Of a stretch of 64,000 nucleotides of DNA, positions 34,265-41,829 are shown in pieces. Source of the stretch: RHKX01 sp963823565 (GTDB lineage Bacteria > Actinomycetota > Thermoleophilia > Solirubrobacterales > 70-9). Below the pieces are notes generated by a model. It ran no database searches. It was not told the origin of the DNA and saw nothing but the letters and a program-made list of their open reading frames with translations. How positions within the stretch are numbered: the stretch's first letter is position 1; each line of letters opens with the position of its first letter. The translations under genes were made by a program, and so were the position numbers. The stretch is from NCBI GenBank assembly GCA_963823565.1, contig CAWGLR010000003.1, positions 1,302,001 to 1,366,000 on the forward strand, given 5' to 3'.

Positions 34265-34746
34265 CGCGGCTGCTCGGCAGCGCCCTCGGGCTCCGGCTCC
34301 CGCCCGAACGCGTAGACCGCGACGAGGATCAGCACGCCGGCGGTGATCTCGATGTCGGCGACGTTGAAGGCGGGCCAGCGCGGCGGGTCGATGAAGTCGG
34401 TGACGAAGCCCTCCCGGATCCGGTCGATCAGGTTCCCGATCGCGCCCCCGGCGAGCAGGCCGATGGGCAGCCAGAGGCCCGGGCGCTCGGCGCTCGCGAG
34501 GAAGGTCGCGAGGAGCGCTCCGAAGGCGAGCGCCGCGATCACGAGCACGACGGAGCCGGCGTCGTCGAGCATGCCGAAGGCGATGCCGCGGTTGGCGACG
34601 CGGACGATGTCGATCACCCCGCCGACGTCGATGCGCTCTCCCGGCGCGACGTTGGCCCGAACCACCGCCTTGGTGATCTGGTCGATGGCCACGGCGACGG
34701 CGGCGACCGCCGCCGCTCGGCCGAGGCCGGCGCCGCGGAGGCTCAC
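34261..34746 (-). CDS. lspA: Lipoprotein signal peptidase II (161 aa)
   Basis: Membrane aspartyl protease that removes lipoprotein signal peptides. There are four hydrophobic segments. The catalytic pair lies in Gly-Gly-Ala-Ile-Gly-Asn-Leu-Ile-Asp-Arg (Asp near 110) and Phe-Asn-Val-Ala-Asp-Ile (Asp near 131); Asn-Arg-Gly-Ile-Ala-Phe-Gly is also conserved. Its clients in this window would include LivK and the lipoprotein at 58620-59138. Confidence 0.94.
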   Translation of the reverse strand: MSLRGAGLGRAAAVAAVAVAIDQITKAVVRANVAPGERIDVGGVIDIVRVANRGIAFGMLDDAGSVVLVIAALAFGALLATFLASAERPGLWLPIGLLAGGAIGNLIDRIREGFVTDFIDPPRWPAFNVADIEITAGVLILVAVYAFGREPEPEGAAEQPR

Positions 34747-35057
34747 CCGGAGATCAGCCCGACGACGACCGCGCGGACGATGAACAGCACGATGATCGCG
34801 ACGATCGGGCTCAGGTCGAGGCCCATGCCGCCGACGCCGACCGTCGGCAGGAAGCGGCGGAAGACGTTCAGGTAGGGCGTCACCGTCTCGTCGAGGAACC
34901 CGGTGACGGCGCGCAGCGGCCGGTTGTACGGCAGCGAGCCGCGGAAGGTGACCACCCAGGACACCGCGATCGCAGCGAAGATCATGATGATGAAGACGAG
35001 GAAGACGTTGTCGACGAAGAGCGCGACGTCATCCCGGTCGATGGCGGCGAGCGGCAT
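34743..35057 (-). CDS. YggT-family membrane protein (104 aa)
   Basis: Two hydrophobic helices (about 10-33 and 80-102) flank the family's Pro-Tyr-Leu-Asn-Val-Phe-Arg-Arg-Phe-Leu-Pro segment. YggT proteins lie beside sepF, proC and yggS in many Gram-positives and cyanobacteria and are linked to division and osmotic tolerance, without a defined reaction. It overlaps lspA by 4 bp and abuts the proC stop. Confidence 0.88.
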   Translation of the reverse strand: MPLAAIDRDDVALFVDNVFLVFIIMIFAAIAVSWVVTFRGSLPYNRPLRAVTGFLDETVTPYLNVFRRFLPTVGVGGMGLDLSPIVAIIVLFIVRAVVVGLISG

Positions 35058-35827
35058 CAGGCGGCGCCCTCCATCCGCCGCAGCGACGCGACCACGGCGG
35101 CGCGGTAGGCGTCGTGGACGGCGTGCTCGGCGAGCTGGTCGAGCCCGGCCTCGGTGCTGCCGCCCGGCGACGCGATCGCGCGCTGGATCTCAGCGGGATC
35201 GCGGCTCAGCAGGTGTTCGCCGACCCCGGCCGTCGCCTCGCGGACCAGCCGGTCGCTGAGCTCCTCCGGGAGGCCGGCCTCGGCGCCGGCACGTACGAGC
35301 GCCTCGGCCGCGAGCGCGATGTAGGCCGGAGCGCAGCCCATCACGGCCGTCGCCGGGTCGATCAGCTCCTCCTCGATCTCGAAGACGCTGCCGAGCGCGC
35401 CCAGCAGCTCCAGCCCCTCGCCGAGGATCCCCGGCGGCTCGGGGAGCGGGGTGTGGCAGATCACGCCGCGGCAGACCTCGACGGCCAGGTTCGGCATCAC
35501 CCGCAGCACCGGCGCCGGGGCCAGCGCCGGCTCGAGCGCGGCGAGCGGCGTCGCTCCGAGCACCGAGATCACCCCGTCGGCGCGGCCGGCGATCGCCGGC
35601 GCCGCGGCGTGCAGGGCCGCGGGCTTGACGGCGAGGATCACGATGTCGGCATCGTCCGCGAGCTCCTCCAGCGATGCCGCCCGCTCGCCTCCGAGCTCGT
35701 CGGCCAGCGCCTGGGCGCGGCCGGAGCCCGAATCCGCGAAGAGCATCGCCTCGGGGCGGGCGCAGGCGGCCATGCCACGCGCGAGCGCGGTCGCCATGTT
35801 CCCCGAACCGGCGAATCCGACCTTCAT
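35057..35827 (-). CDS. proC: Pyrroline-5-carboxylate reductase (256 aa)
   Basis: Last step of proline synthesis, NAD(P)H-dependent. The Rossmann motif Gly-Phe-Ala-Gly-Ser-Gly-Asn-Met-Ala is at residues 4-12, with Ala-Val-Lys-Pro near 67-70. The family signature near the C-terminus runs from Ala-Ser-Pro-Gly-Gly-Ser-Thr-Glu-Ala-Gly-Leu. Placement between sepF and yggT is a conserved synteny in actinobacteria and firmicutes. Confidence 0.93.
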   Translation of the reverse strand: MKVGFAGSGNMATALARGMAACARPEAMLFADSGSGRAQALADELGGERAASLEELADDADIVILAVKPAALHAAAPAIAGRADGVISVLGATPLAALEPALAPAPVLRVMPNLAVEVCRGVICHTPLPEPPGILGEGLELLGALGSVFEIEEELIDPATAVMGCAPAYIALAAEALVRAGAEAGLPEELSDRLVREATAGVGEHLLSRDPAEIQRAIASPGGSTEAGLDQLAEHAVHDAYRAAVVASLRRMEGAA

Positions 35828-35858
35828 GGGCGGGAGGTTAGTCGTGGAGGCGCGTGAT

Positions 35859-35940
35859 GCTGCTCAGCGAGCAGCGGGTAGCAAGTGGCAAGTGGCGGTC
35901 GGACCCGGGGCTACTTGCTGCAGCGAGCGTGCTGCTGGCT
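35859..35940. repeat. Heptad-phased repeat element (copy B)
   Basis: This fills the gap between proC and sepF. It begins with a short palindrome (GCTGCTC...GAGCAGC), continues with the 7-mers TAGCAAG, TGGCAAG and TGGCGGT, and closes with CTACTTGCT, the near-complement of the first heptads. The segment 35920-35936 is identical to 28533-28549 in copy A. Base composition is lower in GC than its surroundings. No ORF is evident. Confidence 0.7.
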
Positions 35941-35978
35941 GGTCGGACAGCGGACTCAGGCCCGAGCCCCCGCGGGGC

Positions 35979-36551
35979 CTAGCTCTGGTTGAAGAATCCC
36001 TTTTCGACCAGGCGCGCCTTCTCCTCGGCGGAGACCTCGACGTTGGCCGGCGTGAGCATGAAGGTCTTGTCGGCGATCTTCTGCATGCCGCCGTCCATCG
36101 CGTAGGTGAGGCCCGAGGAGAAGTCGATGAGGCGCTTGGAGAGGTCGGCGCTCGTCGACTGGAGGTTGAGGATCACCGGGACGTTCCGCTTGAAGCGGTC
36201 GGCGACCTCCTGGGCGTCGTTGAAGTTGCGGGGCGTGACGAAGTGGACCTGGACGTCGGCGCCCGAGTCGGAGACCGGGCGGATGTTGGCGCGGCGGCGA
36301 CGGGGGGACTCGTCGGCGAAGATGTCGTCGATGTCGTTGGCCGGTTCCTCGCGACGGAGGCGGCGGACGTTGTTGACCGGCGGCTCCTCGGCGACCCGGC
36401 GGCGACGGCGTGGCGGCGGGGTCGAGATGGCGTCCTCGGCGAGGGTGTCCGGCTCGCCGTAGTCGTCGTACTCGTCGTCGTAGCGGTAGTTCGGGTCCTC
36501 AGCAAGGCCGAAGTAGACGAGAGCTCTGTTCCATGTGTCGCGTAGGGCCAT
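35979..36551 (-). CDS. sepF: Cell division protein SepF (190 aa)
   Basis: Membrane-tethered partner of FtsZ. The N-terminal amphipathic start (Met-Ala-Leu-Arg-Asp-Thr-Trp-Asn-Arg-Ala-Leu) is followed by an acidic/Tyr-rich and Arg-rich linker (about 20-85). The SepF core (about 95-180) has Phe-Asn-Asp-Ala-Gln-Glu-Val-Ala-Asp and the Asp-Phe-Ser-Ser-Gly-Leu-Thr-Tyr-Ala-Met-Asp-Gly motif. It is downstream of yggS and pgeF, the usual actinobacterial division cluster order, though ftsZ is not in the window. Confidence 0.94.
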   Translation of the reverse strand: MALRDTWNRALVYFGLAEDPNYRYDDEYDDYGEPDTLAEDAISTPPPRRRRRVAEEPPVNNVRRLRREEPANDIDDIFADESPRRRRANIRPVSDSGADVQVHFVTPRNFNDAQEVADRFKRNVPVILNLQSTSADLSKRLIDFSSGLTYAMDGGMQKIADKTFMLTPANVEVSAEEKARLVEKGFFNQS

Positions 36552-36591
36552 TCTGCGCCTCTTTCGCTCCCCCGAGGGTTTCTCCTCCGCC

Positions 36592-36619
36592 GATTATGCC
36601 GCTCAGCGGCGGGTTTCAA
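36592..36619 (-). promoter_or_regulatory. Probable sepF promoter
   Basis: Minus strand: TTGAAA (36614-36619), 16 nt, ATAATC (36592-36597), about 40 nt upstream of the sepF ATG; a GAGG precedes the start. Just upstream, TCAAC-TAATG-GTTGA forms a small inverted repeat overlapping the -35 box and could be an operator. Confidence 0.6.
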
Positions 36620-36652
36620 CCATTAGTTGACCGATCCCCGGCCGTCCGGGGT

Positions 36653-37282
36653 CTAGGCGAAGAGCGTGCTGCCGATCCTGATCGTCGTCGCGCCCTCCTC
36701 GACGGCGACGGGCCAGTCCTGGCTGGTCCCCATCGAAAGCCGCCCGAGGCCGTGCCCGGAGGCGAGCTCCGCGAGGCGCGCGAAATGGGGGCGGGATTGC
36801 TCGGGGTCGGTGGCGAAGGGAGGCATCGTCGCCAGGCCGACGACCCGGACCGGCACCGACTCGATGAAGGCGCCGAGCTCGGCCGGCGCCACTCCCCCCT
36901 TCCCCTCCTCGCCGGCGACGTTGACCTGCACGAGTACCTCGGTCTCCGGCGGGGCGTGCTTGGCGAGCTGAGCGACGACGCTGGCGGTCGAGACCGAGTG
37001 GATCAGCCGCACGAGCGGGACGATGTCGCGCACCTTGCGGCTCTGGAGGTTGCCGATGAAGTCCCAGGCGAAGGCGTCGCCCCAGCGCGCCCGCTTGGCC
37101 TGCAGATCGCTCAGCCGGTTCTCGCCGACCAGCTCGACCCCCGCCTCGGCGAGCGCCCCCATCTCCTCCAGCGGCACGTACTTCGAGGCGACGAGGATCT
37201 CGACCCCCGGCGCCCGCTCGCGGACGCGATCGAGGTTGGCTCGGACCCGGGCGGGATCGATGTCGCGGAAAGGCTCGACCAT
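36653..37282 (-). CDS. YggS/PLPBP-family pyridoxal phosphate-binding protein (209 aa)
   Basis: A fold-type III PLP protein that buffers free PLP; no reaction is established. The PLP Lys lies in Val-Ala-Ser-Lys-Tyr-Val-Pro (about residues 32-38); Gly-Glu-Asn-Arg, Phe-Ile-Gly-Asn-Leu-Gln and Leu-Ser-Met-Gly-Thr-Ser-Gln-Asp-Trp are conserved. The ATG at 37282 follows the pgeF stop after 1 bp. A longer frame to 37738 is the shadow of pgeF. Confidence 0.93.
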   Translation of the reverse strand: MVEPFRDIDPARVRANLDRVRERAPGVEILVASKYVPLEEMGALAEAGVELVGENRLSDLQAKRARWGDAFAWDFIGNLQSRKVRDIVPLVRLIHSVSTASVVAQLAKHAPPETEVLVQVNVAGEEGKGGVAPAELGAFIESVPVRVVGLATMPPFATDPEQSRPHFARLAELASGHGLGRLSMGTSQDWPVAVEEGATTIRIGSTLFA

Positions 37283-37283
37283 C

Positions 37284-38027
37284 TCAGCCCCCGATTCTCC
37301 TGACCATCCCGGCCTGACGGCCGGTCCGCCCGCCGCTGCCGCGATGGGAGAAGAACAGGTCCTGGTTGCACGAGGTGCAGAGGCCGGCGATCTCGATCTC
37401 CTCCACCCCCGCGCGCTCGAGCAACCGGCGAGCCACCTCGGCGAGGTCGAGCATGCAGCCGGCGGCGATCCCCGCGCCCAGCGGCTCGAAGGCGGCCAGG
37501 ACCTCCTCCCCGACCTCGTAGCAGCAGCGACCGATGCCGGGCCCCACCGCCGCCGCCCGCGCCTCGACCGCGGCGACGCCGCGGTCGACGATCCCGGCGG
37601 CGAGCCCGCGCCAGCCGCCGTGGAGCATCGCCACCCCTCCCGGGCCGGCCAGGGCGATCGGCAGGCAGTCGGCGACGAAGACGAGCGGGACGAGGCTGGG
37701 AACGGCGGTGGCATGGCCGTCGACCTCCGGCGGCGCATCGACCGGCGCGACCCATGCCGGCGGCTCCTGCCCGCCGTAGTGGACCAGCAGCTCGCCCCCG
37801 TGCACCTGGCGGCCGATCAGGACGGACTCGGGGTCGTGCCCGAGCGCGGCGTCCAGCCGCCTCCGGTTCGCCAGCACTGCCTCCCGCTCGTCGTCGGTGA
37901 GGACGCCGAGGTTGAGCGACTCGAAGTCCCCCTCGCTGACGCCGCCGACCCGCGCTGAGAAGGAGGCCACCGCCTCCGGCAGCTCCGCTTCCAGCCAGCG
38001 GATCCCGTCTCGCTCGCGCCAACGCAC
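37284..38027 (-). CDS. Laccase-domain protein, PgeF/YfiH type (247 aa)
   Basis: Members are zinc or copper purine nucleosidases/adenosine deaminases or peptidoglycan-editing factors. Metal ligands are visible: His in Gln-Val-His-Gly-Gly (near 75), Cys in Ala-Asp-Cys-Leu-Pro (near 120) and His in Leu-His-Gly-Gly-Trp-Arg-Gly (near 136). C-terminal Cys-Thr-Ser-Cys and Phe-Phe-Ser-His-Arg complete the pattern. The yggS-pgeF-sepF order is typical of the division cluster. Confidence 0.92.
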   Translation of the reverse strand: MRWRERDGIRWLEAELPEAVASFSARVGGVSEGDFESLNLGVLTDDEREAVLANRRRLDAALGHDPESVLIGRQVHGGELLVHYGGQEPPAWVAPVDAPPEVDGHATAVPSLVPLVFVADCLPIALAGPGGVAMLHGGWRGLAAGIVDRGVAAVEARAAAVGPGIGRCCYEVGEEVLAAFEPLGAGIAAGCMLDLAEVARRLLERAGVEEIEIAGLCTSCNQDLFFSHRGSGGRTGRQAGMVRRIGG

Positions 38028-38040
38028 CGACCGGACGATC

Positions 38041-39174
38041 TCAGATCGCCCTGCGCGCCAGCTCGAGCGCCAGCTCCAGCTCCTCCTCCCGGCCGCCCGT
38101 CAAGCCGCCGTCGAGCTTGCGCTCCAGGGCGCCGCGCAGGCCGGCGCCGATCGCCGGCCCCTCCGGTATCCCGGCGGCGATCAGGTCCTCGCCGCCGATG
38201 TCGAGCCGAACGTCGGCCCACTCGCGCGCGTAGTCGTCCACCCAGGAGCTCCCGGCGGCGGCGGCGAGCAGCAGCTCGGCCGCGGTGTGGCCCGCGGCCA
38301 GGCGGACCGACTCCGAGGGCCGCTCGGGCTGCGCGCGGGCGAGCCGCTCCGCCCGCTCGCGGCCGGAACCCCGGCCGACGGCCAGCGCGATGGCCTCGGT
38401 GCGGGCCGCCGGCTCCCGGCTCCACGGTTCCCGCCCGGAGCGCTCCGCGATCGCCTCGATCAGCCCGACCGTCTCCGGATCGACGTCGATCAGGCCCCAC
38501 TCCCCGAGCAGGGCGAAGCCTCGCGCCGCCGACGGTTCGGCCGCAAGGCGCCGCAGCTCGGCGTCGCGCCGCTCGTCGGAGACCGCGCCGAGGTCGGTCA
38601 GCCGGAGCAGCTCGAGGGTCGCCGGCTCCGGCTCCAGCCCGATCCGCGACGCGTACCGGGCGGCGCGGATCGCCCGCGTGGGATCGTCGGCGAAGGAGCG
38701 ATCGTGGAGGATCCGCACCAGCCGCCGGTCGAGGTCCGAAAGGCCGCCGAACGGGTCGATCAGCTCCTCCGGCGCGTCGAGCGGCACCGCCATCGCGTTG
38801 ATCGTGAAGTCGCGCCGGCGCAGGTCCTCGCCGATCGGCGCCGGCTCGACGTCCGGCAGGGCGCCCGGCTGCGGATAGGTCTCGCGGCGGGTGCGGGTCA
38901 GGTCGACCGCAGCCTCGCCGATCCTCACCGTGGCGGTGCCGAATCTCCGGTGCTGAGCGTCGACCTCGACCTCGCGGTGGGCGGCGAGTCGGTCGATCAC
39001 ATCCTCGAGGTCGCCGTCGATCGCAACGTCGATGTCGGGGCCGGTGCCCTCGCCGAGGATGAGGTCGCGCACGGAGCCCCCGACGAGGTAGGCCCTGCCG
39101 TCGCCGAGGGCTGCCAGCAGGGGTCCCAGCGGCAGCGCCGAGACGGCCTCTTGAAGCGGAAGCCGGGACTCCAT
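38041..39174 (-). CDS. CCA tRNA nucleotidyltransferase/poly(A) polymerase family (377 aa)
   Basis: Adds or repairs the tRNA 3' CCA end. The nucleotidyltransferase head has Leu-Val-Gly-Gly-Ser-Val-Arg-Asp-Leu-Ile-Leu-Gly (near 29-40) and the catalytic Asp-x-Asp in Gly-Pro-Asp-Ile-Asp-Val-Ala. Arg-Arg-Asp-Phe-Thr-Ile-Asn-Ala-Met and Asp-Asp-Pro-Thr-Arg-Ala-Ile-Arg-Ala-Ala-Arg follow. The start is uncertain: the ATG at 39174, or the ATG at 39186 with a better GGGGAA. Either choice leaves almost no space before the divergent propeller gene. Confidence 0.9.
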   Translation of the reverse strand: MESRLPLQEAVSALPLGPLLAALGDGRAYLVGGSVRDLILGEGTGPDIDVAIDGDLEDVIDRLAAHREVEVDAQHRRFGTATVRIGEAAVDLTRTRRETYPQPGALPDVEPAPIGEDLRRRDFTINAMAVPLDAPEELIDPFGGLSDLDRRLVRILHDRSFADDPTRAIRAARYASRIGLEPEPATLELLRLTDLGAVSDERRDAELRRLAAEPSAARGFALLGEWGLIDVDPETVGLIEAIAERSGREPWSREPAARTEAIALAVGRGSGRERAERLARAQPERPSESVRLAAGHTAAELLLAAAAGSSWVDDYAREWADVRLDIGGEDLIAAGIPEGPAIGAGLRGALERKLDGGLTGGREEELELALELARRAI

Positions 39175-39199
39175 GCCGCGTAGCATGCCCCGTTCCCCG

Positions 39200-40720
39200 A
39201 TGAAGAGCCCCCTCGCAATCTGGCACGGGATGACCCGTGCGGAGCGCGTCGTCGTCTCGGGCGCGCTGGTCGCGATCGTCGCCACCGTCGCCCTCGCGAT
39301 CGTTGGCCTGCTGAAGCCGCCCGGCGACGTCTACAACCCGAACGCCGCCTTTCGCGCGGACAAGGGGGCAGGCAAGTCGGAGGAGCCGCCGGTGCGGCGG
39401 ACGATCGACTGGCCGCGCTTCGGCTATGACCCCGGGCGCTCCAAGTTCCTCGACGCGCAGAGGGTCAAGCCGCCGTTCGCGAAGGTCTGGAAGTACAAGG
39501 GCGACGAGCTGATCGAGCTGCCGCCGATCATCGTCGACGGCCGCCTCTACTTCATCGACAACGCGGGCCATTACGTCGCCCTCGACGCGGAGACCGGCAA
39601 GGTCATCTGGAAGAACCGGCTGTCGCGGCTCAACGCCTCCTCGCCCACCTACCAGGACGGCGTCCTCTACAGCGTCTCGCTCGAGCCCGGGCAGGCGCTC
39701 GCCATCCGCGCCCGCGACGGCAAGGTGCTGTGGCGGAAGGACCTCGGCGTTCGCGCCGAGTCCGCTCCGCTGGTCAAGGGGGACCGCATGTACTTCGGGG
39801 ACGAGGGCGGGACCCTCCACGCGCTCGACACCAAGGACGGCTCCGAGGACTGGCAGGTCGGCCTCGCGGGCTCGATCAAGGGCGCCCCCGCTCTCGACGG
39901 CGGCACGCTGTACGTCGGCGACTACGGCGGCAAGATGAACGCCGTCCGCGCCTCCGACGGCGCAATCCGCTGGCAGACCCAGGACCTCGGGACCGGGTTC
40001 GGCCACGGGCGGTTCTACTCGACCGCGGCCGTCGCGTTCGGCCGGGTCTACGCGGGCAACGCCGACGACAAGGTCTACAGCTTCGACGCGAAGACGGGCG
40101 AGATCGCCTGGACCTACACCGCCGGCAACTACGTGTACTCGGGCGTCGCGGCCGCCGACACCAAGGGCACCGAGCCCGCCGTCTACTTCGGCTCCCACGA
40201 CAAGTTCGCCTACGCGCTCGACGCCAAGAGCGGCGACGTGATCTGGAAGGAGCAGGCGGGCGGACAGGTAAGCGGCCCGGCCACGGTCATCGGCGACGTC
40301 GCGTACGTGTCGACCTTCACCGGCAACCACACGATCGGGTTCGACCTCGGGAGCGGGCGACGCGTGTTCTCCTACGACGACGGCGAGTACGGCCCGGTCG
40401 TCTCCGACGGCCAGAAGCTGTACGTCACCGGCGGCGCCACGGTGACCGCCTTCCGGCCGGTGGACCTCGGCGGCTTCGACTACAAGCCGAAGAAGGAGCA
40501 GAAGGGAATCGTGCCGCCGGCCCAGCGCCGCCGGGCCGAGAAGGCCGTGCGCAAGCGCGAGGGCAGCAGCGGGAGCGGCCGGCAGGGCGGCGGCGCTGAG
40601 CCACAGGCCGGCCAGGAGGGCGCCGATCGCAAGCGCGAGCCGAAGGGCGGGGAGGGCGGCAAGGGCGGCGCCGAGCGCAAGCGCAAGGCGAAGCGCGCGG
40701 ACGGCAAGTCGGGGGGCTGA
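39200..40720 (+). CDS. Membrane-anchored PQQ-type beta-propeller protein (506 aa)
   Basis: One N-terminal transmembrane helix (about 15-38) precedes an extracytoplasmic propeller (about 60-425) made of repeats of the form Ala-Leu-Asp-(Ala/Thr)-x-Thr-Gly-(Lys/Glu)-x-x-Trp, resembling BamB and PQQ-dehydrogenase repeats. No catalytic or PQQ-ligand residues are identifiable, so it is more likely a scaffold than an enzyme. The last about 75 residues are a Lys/Arg/Glu/Gly-rich disordered tail. Several ATGs (39173, 39185, 39200, 39230) could start it; 39200 avoids overlap with the divergent gene. It ends 1 bp from the convergent hisF stop. Confidence 0.8.
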   Translation: MKSPLAIWHGMTRAERVVVSGALVAIVATVALAIVGLLKPPGDVYNPNAAFRADKGAGKSEEPPVRRTIDWPRFGYDPGRSKFLDAQRVKPPFAKVWKYKGDELIELPPIIVDGRLYFIDNAGHYVALDAETGKVIWKNRLSRLNASSPTYQDGVLYSVSLEPGQALAIRARDGKVLWRKDLGVRAESAPLVKGDRMYFGDEGGTLHALDTKDGSEDWQVGLAGSIKGAPALDGGTLYVGDYGGKMNAVRASDGAIRWQTQDLGTGFGHGRFYSTAAVAFGRVYAGNADDKVYSFDAKTGEIAWTYTAGNYVYSGVAAADTKGTEPAVYFGSHDKFAYALDAKSGDVIWKEQAGGQVSGPATVIGDVAYVSTFTGNHTIGFDLGSGRRVFSYDDGEYGPVVSDGQKLYVTGGATVTAFRPVDLGGFDYKPKKEQKGIVPPAQRRRAEKAVRKREGSSGSGRQGGGAEPQAGQEGADRKREPKGGEGGKGGAERKRKAKRADGKSGG

Positions 40721-40721
40721 G

Positions 40722-41492
40722 CTACCCGGGAGGCAGCCTGACGTCGACCCCGGCCGCCGCCATCGCCCGCTTGGCCTCGGCGATCGTGTGCGTGCCGTAG
40801 TGGAGGATCGAGGCGACGAGCACCGCGTCGGCTCCCCCCTCCTCGATCCCCTCGGCCAGGTGCTCGAGCCTGCCGGCGCCCCCCGAGGCGATCACCGGGA
40901 TGGAGACGCGATCGGCGACCGCACGGGTGAGCGGCAGGTCGTAGCCGAGCTCGGTCCCGTCGCGGTCCATGCTCGTCAGCAGGATCTCCCCCGCTCCGCG
41001 CTCCGCGCATTCGCCCGCCCAGGCGACGGCGTCGCGGCCCTCGACCCGCTTGCGGCCGCCCTGGACGTAGACGTCCCAGCCGCCCCCCTCGCGGGAGCGG
41101 GCGTCGATCGCCGCGACCACACACTGGGAGCCGAAGACGTCCGCGAGCTCGCCGATCAGCTCGGGGCGGGCGAGGGCCGCCGAGTTGACGGCCACCTTGT
41201 CAGCACCGGCGTCGAGCACCGCCTGGGCGTCCGCGACCGACCGGATGCCGCCGCCGATGGTGAAGGGCACGAAGACGTCGTTGGCGGTCCGGCGGGCGAG
41301 CTCGACGATCGTGTCCCGCTGCTCGTGGGAGGCGGTGATGTCAAGGAACACCAGCTCGTCGGCTCCGCCGGCGTCGTAGCGCGCCGCGAGCTCGACCGGA
41401 TCGCCGGCGTCGCGGATGTCGACGAAGTTGGTGCCCTTGACGACGCGGCCGCGGTCGACGTCGAGGCAGGGGATCAGTCGCTTCAGCGCCAT
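40722..41492 (-). CDS. hisF: Imidazole glycerol phosphate synthase, cyclase subunit (256 aa)
   Basis: With HisH it makes IGP and AICAR from PRFAR and glutamine. The TIM barrel starts Arg-Leu-Ile-Pro-Cys-Leu-Asp-Val-Asp-Arg-Gly-Arg-Val-Val-Lys-Gly, with the catalytic Asp at residue 11. Gly-Gly-Ile-Arg-Ser (near 82) and the second catalytic Asp in Thr-Ser-Met-Asp-Arg-Asp-Gly-Thr (near 130) are present. It is the last gene of the leftward his series. Confidence 0.97.
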   Translation of the reverse strand: MALKRLIPCLDVDRGRVVKGTNFVDIRDAGDPVELAARYDAGGADELVFLDITASHEQRDTIVELARRTANDVFVPFTIGGGIRSVADAQAVLDAGADKVAVNSAALARPELIGELADVFGSQCVVAAIDARSREGGGWDVYVQGGRKRVEGRDAVAWAGECAERGAGEILLTSMDRDGTELGYDLPLTRAVADRVSIPVIASGGAGRLEHLAEGIEEGGADAVLVASILHYGTHTIAEAKRAMAAAGVDVRLPPG

Positions 41493-41544
41493 GGGGCGGG
41501 AAGAGTAGGCGCCGGGCTCGGCCGGCCGGGGCCGCCCGCCCGAT

Positions 41545-41829
41545 TCAGCGCTTGCGGCGCAGCGGCGTCGCCTTGACCGCAGCGGACTTGGCGAACTGGC
41601 CGGGCTCGAGCTTGCGGACCAGCTCCATCAGGCGGGCGCGCTCGGCCTTCGTGAGGTTCTTGCGCCGGCCTCGCGACTTGACGAGCAGGTCCTTGAGCTC
41701 CGCCGGCTCGCCCCGGTCCAGGCGGTCGAGGTGGCGCTTCAGCAGGAGGGCGACCTCGCCGATCGCGAGCGCGCGCGCCCACGGGCTCAGCCGTGCGGCC
41801 GCCTTCGTGCCGCTGCCGACGACGCCCAT
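41545..41829 (-). CDS. Small basic helical protein between hisA and hisF (94 aa)
   Basis: The ATG overlaps the hisA stop by one base (TGATG), so translation is coupled. The product is rich in Arg, Lys and Leu with no signal peptide: Ala-Arg-Ala-Leu-Ala-Ile-Gly-Glu-Val-Ala-Leu-Leu-Leu-Lys-Arg-His near 20-35, then Lys-Ser-Arg-Gly-Arg-Arg-Lys-Asn-Leu-Thr-Lys-Ala-Glu-Arg-Ala-Arg. It looks like a nucleic-acid- or ribosome-binding helical protein. I recognise no family, and it is not a known his gene. Confidence 0.65.
   Translation of the reverse strand: MGVVGSGTKAAARLSPWARALAIGEVALLLKRHLDRLDRGEPAELKDLLVKSRGRRKNLTKAERARLMELVRKLEPGQFAKSAAVKATPLRRKR

Noticed and set aside
37817..40330. 837-codon antisense frame over the CCA transferase and the propeller gene
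   Set aside because: It spans two well-supported genes in other frames and has Arg/Gly low complexity typical of shadows in high-GC DNA.
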